Assembly (NCBI GenBank): GCA_027563935.2
Contig: CM050447.1
Coordinates: 83,189,461 to 83,253,460 of the forward strand
Reading direction: 5' to 3'
Length of the DNA stretch: 64,000 nt
From: Costus lasius
Taxonomy: Eukaryota; Streptophyta; Magnoliopsida; Zingiberales; Costaceae
The notes under the pieces were generated by a model. That model worked only from the letters and a program-made list of their open reading frames with translations. It was not told the DNA's origin and ran no database searches. Of the stretch, positions 55,339-64,000 are shown piece by piece; position 1 is the stretch's first letter, and each line of letters begins with the position of its first letter. The translations under genes were made by a program, and so were the position numbers.

Positions 55339-58300
55339 ATGAGCTTCAATGTGCGATCCCTACTGGAAAGGGAGAAGTTTGCTGGGCCGAACTTCTCTGA
55401 CTGGTTTGGACACCTTAAGATCGTTCTTAAGGCAGAGAGGAAACTGTATGTCCTCGAGATGGCGATACCGCCGCAGCCCGCTCCGAACGCCGCAAGGGCG
55501 GTTCGGGATGCCTATGAAAAGCACGTCAATGATAGCATTGATGTCGCTTGCCTGATGCTAGCATCTATGACGCCACCGCTGCAGCGTCAGCATGAGGATA
55601 TGTCCGCTATAGAGATTATAGCGAATCTCAAGATGCTGTATGCTGCACAGGCGAGGACAGAACGCTATAATCTGACGAAGCTCTTCTTTCAGAGCAAACT
55701 GGCTGAAGGGAGCCCAGTGGGAGCTCACGTGCTCAAGATGATTGGGCACAAGGAGGCTCTGGAGAAACTGGGGCATACCATCAACCAGGAGCTTGCTGTG
55801 GATATTATTCTGCAGTCTCTCCCGCCCTCTTTCGATGCGTTCATCATTAATTTTAATATGAACAAAATCGATTGTACGCCGGCAGAGCTGCTGAATATGC
55901 TCTTGACCACTGAGGAAACTCTGAAGGGAAAGCCTTCAACCTCTGTCTTATTGGTTCCTTCTAGGAACAAGAAGAAGGGGAAGAAGGGCAAGGCCCCTGT
56001 CAAGAATTACAGCAAGGCTCTGAAACAGAAGGTGAAGCGGTCGAAGGACAACAGGTGTTTCCACTGTGGCCAGCTGGGTCACTGGAAAAAGGACTGTAAA
56101 GCGCTCCAAGGAGATAAGAGGGGAAGCATTGCTTCTGGCTCAGGTATATTCGTGACGGAAGTCATGGTTTCATCTTCTTCTATTTCATGGGTGTTGGACA
56201 CTGCATGTGGAGTTCACATTTGTTCAAATGTACAGGAACTCAAGAGAAGAAGGCAGGTGGGACAGCATGAGGTAGACCTACGAGTCGGAAACGGGGCACG
56301 GGTTGCTGCTGTTGCTGTAGGAGACTATTTCATTACTTTACCATCTGGCATTGTATTAGAATTAAACAATTGTTATTTTGTACCCAGTATTACCAAGAAT
56401 ATTATCTCTATTCCTGCTCTTGTCAGGAAAGGTTTTGCCTTTGAATGCAAGATTTCAAAGTGTATTTTGACTTATGATAATATTGTGTATGCAACTGGTT
56501 CAATTAACAATGGGTTATTCATGTTGGACATGGAATATTCTATACAAAACATTGATAATAAGAAAGCCAAGTATGCTGATGACAGCACCTTGCTTTGGCA
56601 TAGTCGTTTAGGCCATATAAACGAGAAGCGCATTAAGCGGTTGCATGATCATGGACTGCTGGGATCATTCTCCTATGAGGAGATTGATACATGCAAAGCT
56701 TGTTTAATGGGTAAAATGACGAAGTCACCTTTTCCTAATAAAGGTCAAAGGGCTTCAGGTTTACTTGACCTTATACACAGTGATGTGTGTGGGCCGTTCA
56801 GTAAACATGCCAGAGGTGGCTATCAGTACTTCATTACCTTTACTGATGATTTCAGTAGGTATGGTTATGTCTTTTTAATGAGACATAAAAGTGAATCTTT
56901 TGACAAGTTCAAAGAGTTCAAAAATGAAGTACAAAATCAGTTAGGCCGAAATATCAAGGCACTTCGTTCTGATCGAGGTGGTGAATACCTAAGTCGAGAG
57001 TTTACTGACTATCTGAAAGAGTGTGGGATTATCTCACAGCTCACTCCACCAGGAACACCGCAATGGAATGGTGTGTCCGAGAGGAGAAATAGAACGTTAC
57101 TTGATATGGTTCGCTCTATGATGAGTCAGGCTACTCTACCGTACTCCTTTTGGGGTTTTGCACTGGAGACAGCTGCAAAGGTACTAAACCGAGTGCCATC
57201 CAAGGCAGTTTCAAAGACGCCATATGAGTTATGGTATGGGAAACAGCCTAGCTTGACATTTATCAGGATCTGGGGTTGCGAGGCTTATGTCAAAAAGCTC
57301 GCCTCTGGGAAACTGGAGAGCAGATCTGATAAATGCATCTTTGTCGGTTACCCTAAGGAAACTAAGGGTTATTATTTCTTCGATCCCAAAGAGAACAAGG
57401 TTTTTGTTGCTCGGACGACCATATTTCTTGAGAAGGAATTTCTTCTGCAAGAGGCCAGTGGGAGAGAAATAAAACTGGATGAGAATCCAGAGGAAGGACA
57501 AAGTGCTCAAGCACAGTTGGATGAGCCTGAGCCGGTAGATCAGGTTATTGAACAACCTGAGGCTCAAATAACACGGGAACCGCGAAGATCGGGAAGGATC
57601 CGTCGTCAGCCTGAGCGCTATGACGGAGTCTACATCATTGATAATGATGAACCCCTCACTTATGCGGATGCGGTCAGTGGACCGGAGTCAGCTAGATGGC
57701 TTGAAGCTATGCGAGCCGAGATGGACTCCATGTCAGATAACCAAGTCTGGGATTTGGTTGATTCGCCTCCGGGAGTAATCCCTATAGGCTGTAAATGGAT
57801 CTTCAAGAAGAAGATTGACATGGATGGTAACGTGGTTACCTATAAAGGCAGGCTAGTTGCGAAAGGTTTCAAACAAATCTACGGGATAGATTATGATGAA
57901 ACTTTCTCACCTGTAGCTATGTTTAAGTCTATTCGGATTCTTTTCGCGATAGCTGCATATTACGATTATGAGATCTGGCAGATGGATGTGAAGACAGCTT
58001 TCCTTAATGGAAATCTGGATGAGGATGTGTATATGACACAACCTGAAGGTTTCACTAATCCATCAGATCGTCATAAAATATGCAAGTTAAAGAAGTCCAT
58101 TTATGGACTTAAACAAGCATCTAGGAGCTGGAATATTCGTTTTGATGAATCAATCTCTGAGTTTGGTTTCATCAAGAACGAAGATGACCCGTGTGTGTAT
58201 AAGAGGTTTAGTGGGAGCGTGATTACATTCCTAATCCTCTACGTCGATGACATCTTGATCATTGGAAATGATATTCCTGAACTGCATGCTGTTAAAGCAT

Positions 58301-59224
58301 GGTTAGGAAAATGTTTCCAGATGAAAGATTTAGGAGAAGCAGCCTATGTATTAGGCGTGAAGATCTACAGAGATAGATCTAAGAGGCTTCTCGGGTTGTG
58401 CCAGAGTACTTACATCGATAAGGTCCTGGAGAGATTCCATTTAGAGAATTCTAAACGTGGATATCTTCCAGTCAGACATGGTCTGAATCTTTCGAAGAGT
58501 CAGTGTCCACAAACACAGACTGAGAAAGATGAGATGGACAATACGCCTTATGCTTCGGCTATTGGGTCCATTATGTATGCGATGTTGTGTACTCGCCCAG
58601 ACGTCGCTTACGGGTTAAGCGTGACCAGTCGATTCCAAAGTAATCCAGGTTTGGCGCACTGGATTGCAGTCAAGAACATCTTAAAATATCTGCGGAGGAC
58701 CAAAAGATATGTTCTTGATATATGGTGGTCAGGAAGAACTCAGTATAGAGGGATATACTGACGCTTCGTTCCAGTCGGACCAGGATGATTTCCGATCGCA
58801 ATCAGGCTATGTTTTTAGCTTGAATGGTGGAGCAGTGGTGTGGAAGAGTTTCAAACAGTCAACTGTTGCTGATTCCACAACAGAAGCCGAGTATGTTGCA
58901 GCCTCGGAAGCATCCAAGGAGGCAGTCTGGATTCGTAAGTTCGTGAGAGAACTTGGTGTCGTTCCTTCGAGTGCAGATCCTTTGGTTATCTTCTGTGATA
59001 ACACTGGAGCAATAGCACAAGCAAAGGAACCACGGTCGCACCAGAAGTCCAAGCACATACAGAGACGGTTTCACTTGATCCGGGAGATCATTGATCGAGG
59101 CGAGATCAAAATATGCAAGGTTCATACAGATGACAATCTGGCAGACCCACTTACCAAGCCTCTGGCGCAGCAGAAGCATGAGCAGCACTGTAATAATATG
59201 GGTTTGAGATTTCTCAACCATTAG
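55339..59224 (+). pseudogene. Copia gag-pol polyprotein of element E with a single +1 frameshift
   Basis: ATG 55339 (MSFNVRSLLEREKFAGPNF). Gag (UBN2-like) about residues 10-210; a basic linker; CCHC knuckle CFHCGQLGHWKKDC from 240; protease WVLDTACGVHIC with Asp 287; GAG-pre-integrase LWHSRLGHINEKR near 420; integrase (DVCGPF, RSDRGGEY, WNGVSERRNRTLLD) about 475-640; RT from CKWIFKKKIDMDGN (about 815) with LYVDDILIIGND (YVDD from 968). The first frame ends at 58761. An extra A in CAAAAG at 58701-58706 (D has CAAAG at the same place) moves RNase H (YTDASFQSDQDD, ADSTTEAEY) into the frame 58709-59224, which ends ADPLTKPLAQQKHEQHCNN followed by a stop. Otherwise the chain is intact and of normal length. 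A homopolymer sequencing error is possible. Confidence 0.96.
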
Positions 59225-59228
59225 ATTA

Positions 59229-59244
59229 AGTGCAAGTGGGAGAT
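59229..59244 (+). other. Polypurine tract of element E
   Basis: AGTGCAAGTGGGAGAT directly before the 3' LTR; D has the same tract at about 62362-62377. Confidence 0.85.
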
Positions 59245-60893
59245 TGTTAGAGTATGCCCTTAAGGCTAATGTTTGAGGCCTTTGGGATTGTAATAGTATC
59301 ATGTAATAAACTGTTGTGTTTATAAAGGCATGGTTGTTATTCAGATTGTTACCTTGTCTGCTGTAATAAGTGTACTTCTGAATAATGTCTCAAAGCTGTT
59401 CAGCTAGGCTGACAGTCTATATGTCCTTAGTCGAGATATCTTGGTGAACATGAGACAGCCTTGATATGATTGAGACTAATATGTGTGCTAATCTTATAGG
59501 ATGCTTCGAGCATGGAATAAGATGTAGACTCATGGGTACATTGGATGTACTGGACAGACCCTACTGGGATATTCCATTGCTTGTCACAATGTGAATGATC
59601 CTTGTAAGCACCAAGTGGCACATGTCCTCTGACTTGAGATCACTTGTGTTTCTAAATGATGATTGTCATTATTTTGAGGTAGTTCAATATCATTTGAAAG
59701 ATAATGATTATAGACTATCTTGGATGGTGAGCTTGAATCAGGTTAGGGCTCTTGTGATAGATAAAGGATTGCCGTCTCCTTGTTCAAGGAGTGTGATGTT
59801 CTAAGGGGCCCCCCCGATATGAGATGATTGAGGAAGTATATGGCCATACCCAGATGACTATGTTCATCTGATCTAATCATGCTCATCATATTGGAGTTAC
59901 AAGCTTGACCCGCTTGTCCAATAAGAACATCCAGTGGCAAAGGACACATGTATGCCAAGTGAGTTGATTCACACTTGTGCTGTGGTTTGGGTGTAGTCTT
60001 GGAAGACTCTTTCCTTTATATCGGGAGACAGTGATGTGTTGCTAGATACCCCTCACTGATCGTGATAACGTAAGTTATCGTTACCGACATTTAGAGGAAA
60101 CCCTCAGGGTCGCACAATTTGATGATATGGCTTACTTAAGTCAGATCGTGTGGACTGAACTGTTTAGACTCAGTTTAAACGAGTTCAGACTCTGATTGTA
60201 AGTGAGATCTAGTCTGATCATGTTTGATTGATTGGGGCTTGAGATCGGTAAGCTTCGATCGAGAGTTTGGATGCTAGATCATAGAGATCAAGAGCATCAA
60301 GAGATGAATGGTTAGATCTTGAACCATTTGGTTCAAAGAGATCTAGACCATGGCTTGGGCTGGTTTAATGAACCGAATTGGGTTGAACCTAATTGACTTG
60401 AACCGGTTCACATGGGTGAACGTATGGTTCAAGGTGTAAAGGCTTGTTGGGCGGTTTTTCCTTCAAGTGAGCGCATGGCTTGAAAACCTTCCATTTATGG
60501 AAGTGTAACGCCATGACTTGATTGGAGAAGGCTTAACGCAAATCGGTTTTACTGAATTGTCATCTTCGTTGGACGAATGAGGATTCTAGGAGACGGTAGC
60601 TCTCGGCCAAGCGTATCTCAACACACGACAAGGACATTGGGATCTCTTGCTAGCACAAGGAAGATCCTAAAGGGTAGCCACCCCTCATCTTGTGTGTGAA
60701 CTTGAAGAGGAGACCTACTTTGATCTCTTGCTTCCAAGCCGCCACCCTCTTCATGGCTTTGGTATGAGTTCTCATAACTTCAAGTTGATCATATAGTTAT
60801 CATATTCGATCTTGTTTAGAAACTCTTTTCGCCATGCTTGTTAGAATCGCAAGTTTAGGGTTTCTCCCCCCCTTTGAACTAGGGGTTCCTTCA
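59245..60893 (+). repeat. 3' LTR of element E (1649 bp)
   Basis: Identical by eye to the 5' LTR except one site. TATA-like motif at 60015-60021. Confidence 0.96.
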
Positions 60894-60898
60894 GATCC
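60894..60898. repeat. Target-site duplication of element E, right copy
   Basis: GATCC, matching 51712-51716. Confidence 0.95.
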
Positions 60899-62357
60899 GC
60901 CTCCGGGAGTTATCCCTATAGGCTGTAAGTGGATCTTCAAGAAGAAGATTGACATGGATGGTAACGTAGTTACCTATAAAGGCAGGCTAGTTGCGAAAGG
61001 TTTCAAACAAATCTACGGGATAGATTATGATGAAACTTTCTCACCTGTAGCTATGTTCAAGTCTATTCGGATTCTTTTCGCGATAGCTGCATATTACGAT
61101 TATGAGATTTGGCAAATGGATGTGAAAACAGCTTTCCTTAATGGAAATCTGGATGAGGATGTGTATATGACACAACCAGAGGGTTTCACTAATCCATCAG
61201 ATCGTCATAAGATATGCAAGTTAAAGAAGTCTATTTATGGACTTAAACAAGCATCGAGAAGCTGGAATATTCGTTTTGATGAATCAGTCACTGAATTTGG
61301 TTTCATCAAGAACGAAGATGACCCGTGTGTATATAAGAGGTTTAGTGGGAGCGTAATTACTTTCCTAGTCCTCTACGTCGATGATATCTTGATCATTGGA
61401 AATGACATTCCTGAAATGCATGCTGTGAAGGCATGGTTAAGAAAATGTTTCCAGATGAAAGATTTAGGAGAAGCAGCCTATGTATTAGGTGTGAAGATCT
61501 ACAGGGATAGATCTAAGAGGCTTCTCGGGCTGTGCCAGAGTACTTACATCGATAAAGTCCTGGAGAGATTTCATTTAGAGAATTCTAAACGAGGATATCT
61601 TCCAGTCAGACATGGTCTGAGTCTTTCGAAGAGTCAGTGTCCACAAACACAGACTGAGAAAGATGAAATGGACAATACGCCTTATGCTTCGGCTATTGGA
61701 TCCATTATGTATGCGATGTTGTGTACTCGCCCAGACGTTGCTTACGGGTTAAGCGTGACCAGTCGTTTCCAAAGTAATCCAGGTCAGGCACACTGGATTG
61801 CAGTCAAGAACATCTTAAAATATCTACGGAGGACCAAAGATATGTTCTTGATATATGGTGGTCAGGAAGAACTCAGTATAGAAGGATATATTGACGCTTC
61901 GTTCCAGTCTGACCAGGATGATTTCCGATCGCAATCAGGCTATGTTTTTAGCTTGAATGGAGGAGCAGTGGTGTGGAAGAGTTTCAAACAGTCAACTGTT
62001 GCTGATTCCACAACAGAAGCCGAGTATGTTGCAGCCTCGGAAGCATCCAAGGAGGCAGTGTGGATTCGTAAGTTCGTGAGAGAACTTGGTGTTGTTCCTT
62101 CGAGTGCAGATCCTTTGGTTATCTTCTGTGATAACACTGGAGCAATCGCACAAGCAAAGGAACCACGGTCGCACCAAAAGTCCAAGCACATACAGAGACG
62201 GTTTCATTTGATCAGGGAGATCATAGATCGTGGCGAGATCAAAGTCTGCAAGGTTCATACAGATGACAATCTGGCAGACCCACTTACTAAGCCTCTGGCG
62301 CAGCAGAAGCATGAGAAGCACTGTAATAATATGGGTTTGAGAGTTCTCAACCATTAG
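60894..62357 (+). pseudogene. Copia pol of element D, 3' part (RT and RNase H)
   Basis: Resumes D's frame with PPPGVIPIGCKWIFKKK after E. It contains RT with MDVKTAFLNGNLDEDVYM and LYVDDILIIGND, and RNase H with DASFQSDQDD and ADSTTEAEYVAASEA, ending in ADPLTKPLAQQKHEKHCNN and a TAG. This section is fully open and, unlike E, has the undisturbed CAAAG before RNase H. Any ORF start further left (60834) belongs to E's LTR and is not a real start. As part of D it is non-functional because D's gag/protease is deleted and the gene is split. Confidence 0.94.
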
Positions 62358-62377
62358 ATTAAGTGCAAGTGGGAGAT

Positions 62378-64000
62378 TGTTGGGGTATGCCCTTAAGCCT
62401 AATGTTTGAGGCCTTGGGATTGTAACAGTATCGTGTAATAAACGTTTATGTTTATAAAGGCATGGTTATTATTCAGTTAGCTACATTGTCTGCTGCAATA
62501 TATGTTCTTCTGAATAATGTCTCAAAGCTGTTCAGCTGGGCTGACATGCAGTTAAGTCCTTAGTCGATGTATCTTGGTGAACATGAGACAGCCTTGATAT
62601 GGTTAAGACTAATATGTGTTCTAATCTTATAGGATGCTTCGAGCATGGAATAAGATGTAGACTCATGGGTACATTGGATGTGCTGGACAGACCCTACTAG
62701 GATATTCAATTGCTTGTCACAATGTGAATATTCCTTGTATATGACAAGTGGCACATTTCCTCTGACTTGAGATCACTTGTGTTTTCTAAATGATGATTGT
62801 CATTGTTTTGAGGTAGTTCAATGTCATTTGAAACATAATGATTATAGACTATCTTGGATAATGAGCTTGAGTCAGGTTAGGGCACTAGTGATAGACATAG
62901 GATTGCCGTCTCCTTGTTTAAGGAGTGTGATGTTCTAAAGGGGCCCCCTGGATGAGATGATTGAGAAAAGAGTATGGCCATACCCAGATGACAGTGTTCA
63001 TCTGATCTAATCATGCTCATCATATTGGAATTACAAGCTTGACACGCTTGTCCAATAAGAACAATCCAGTGGCAAAGGAAGTATGCATGCCTTGTGAGTT
63101 GATTCACACTTGTGTTGTTTTTGGGTGTAGTCTTGGAAGACTTATTTCTTTTATATCGGGAGACAGTGATGTGTTGCTAGATACCCCTCACTGATCGTGA
63201 TAACGTGAGTTATCGTTACCGACATTTAAAGGAAACCCTCAGGGTCGCACAATTTGATGATATGGCTTACTTAAGTCAGATCGAGTGGACTGAATTGGTT
63301 AGGTTCAGTTTAAAAGGTTTTTATCTCTGATTGTAAGTGAGATCTAGTCTGATCATGTTTGATTGATTAGGGCTTGAGATCGGTAAGCTTCGATCGAGAG
63401 AATGGATGCTAGATTGGTCAGATCAGAAGCATCAAGAGATGAACGGTTAGATCTGGAGCCTTAGGGTTTATTTGAGATCTAGACTTGATTGCTTGGCTTG
63501 ATTGGTTCTTGAACCGAACCAAAATTGAACCGGCTCATGAAATGAGCGCATGGTTCAAGGTGTGGCGACATGTTCACTTGGCGTGAACGTTGGGGCGATG
63601 CGTGGTTGCTATTTTTAGTAACCATGATCTCCACTAAGAGATGGTTCACGACCGAATAGAGTGCTCTCTATTCTCGCCACTCGGTATTATTCCTCTTAAC
63701 GTTTTTTCGTGTGTGGCGACGCTTTGACGTTGAGGAGGATTCGGCCAAGAGAAGAAATCATCATCTCCTTTCCTTTCCATTCGGCAAGACAACCTTGGAA
63801 CCTTGCTAGCACAAGGAGCACCAAGGAAGAAGCACATTGTTCATCTTGTGTGCGAGACTTTGGAGAAGAGGCGCTTGCAACTTTTGCTTCCAAGGCGCCA
63901 TCTTGAAATGGCTATGGTATGAATTCGTTTCTTCTATTCAATCATACTAAAGTTGATTATATGACATATAAAGATCTATTAGAAGCCCTAGATTCCGCTA
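62378..64000 (+). repeat. 3' LTR of element D (cut by window end)
   Basis: Starts TGTTGGGGTATGCCC after the tract AAGTGCAAGTGGGAGAT. Matches 46624-48246 with three substitutions by eye. TATA-like motif at 63150-63156. Confidence 0.95.

Larger units (their letters stand above)
51717..60893 (+). mobile_element. Element E: full-length Ty1/copia retrotransposon nested in D
   Basis: 9177 bp with LTRs of 1649 bp each, PBS, 2-kb leader, gag-pol, polypurine tract and TSD GATCC. By eye the LTRs differ at one position (C at about 53294 versus T at about 60822). It is the youngest insertion here by nesting and LTR identity, with all domains present but one frameshift in the RNase H region. It belongs to the same family as D and F. 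Confidence 0.97.
44315..64000 (+). mobile_element. Element F: Ty1/copia retrotransposon, 5' LTR and leader; right end outside window
   Basis: 5' LTR 44315-46019, PBS 46022-46033 and leader to 46623, where element D begins. The rest of F should lie right of 64000. It inserted in the gag of B after GAGTC (44310-44314), which would be its TSD. The family is an Angela/BARE-like or Tork-related copia by its LTR start TGTTGGGGTATGCCC, its long leader and the D/E proteins (lineage is inference). Confidence 0.87.
46624..64000 (+). mobile_element. Element D: Ty1/copia retrotransposon nested in F, contains E
   Basis: 5' LTR 46624-48303, leader, truncated gag and pol 5' part to 51716, element E, pol 3' part 60894-62357, and 3' LTR from 62378 to the window edge (about 57 bases short of its expected end). 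LTRs differ at three sites by eye (47832/63586 region G/C; 47948/63703 region C/T; 48170/63925 region T/C). D is thus young, but older than E. Confidence 0.95.

Noticed and set aside
60834..60893. N-terminal extension of the D pol ORF
   Set aside because: Lies in E's LTR; the true frame comes from D's pol before the insertion.

Overview
The window is a gene-free stretch of an angiosperm nuclear genome, built almost entirely of nested LTR retrotransposons. Evidence for a plant is the domain order and wording of the Ty3/gypsy and Ty1/copia polyproteins, primer-binding sites matching initiator-Met and Asp tRNAs, kilobase-long LTRs, Athila-type elements with an extra ORF after pol, and CpG decay typical of methylated plant heterochromatin. 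I cannot name the species. No host gene, tRNA, rRNA or CRISPR array is visible.

Layout, left to right. (A) 1-17579, plus strand: the 3' part of an Athila-type gypsy element, with integrase end, palindrome-rich spacer, downstream 'env-like' ORF, 3' UTR and 3' LTR. Its env-like ORF is split by (G) 3621-14367, a complete, very young chromovirus-like (Tekay/Del-type) gypsy element with 3.34-kb LTRs, TSD TAGAG and one long open ORF that lacks the reverse-transcriptase core. 17580-17925 is a short CT-rich stretch that may be the only non-transposon DNA. 17926-18676 holds an LTR scrap and a plus-strand Athila gag fragment. (H) 18677-25641, minus strand: a non-autonomous Athila-like element with gag-like remnants only. 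(J) 25642-26583, minus: a gag-like remnant of the same kind. (B) 26665-44314, minus: an Athila derivative carrying gag-protease and the env-like ORF but no RT, RNase H or integrase. (C) 29485-39633, minus: a second member of B's family inserted in B's 3' UTR with TSD ATCAA. 

From 44315 to the right edge are three nested members of one copia family, all plus strand. F (5' LTR and part of its leader) contains D (46624 to beyond 64000), and D contains E (51717-60893, TSD GATCC). F itself sits in B's gag. The outer ends of F and D lie beyond the window.

How the parts relate. None of the copies whose coding region can be inspected is fully functional, but their defects are complementary: A keeps integrase; B and C keep gag-protease and the env-like ORF; G keeps gag, protease, RNase H and integrase without an RT core; E has every copia domain but a +1 slip before RNase H; D lost most of gag and protease. 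B and C share the same RT/RH/INT-less architecture, so that state appears to have been propagated rather than arising separately, presumably through enzymes supplied by complete relatives. Several structured, apparently conserved non-coding elements are also visible: covarying hairpins in the Athila 3' UTR and copia leader, palindrome cassettes, and a degenerate second PBS inside the Athila LTR. Every LTR comparison here was done by eye.
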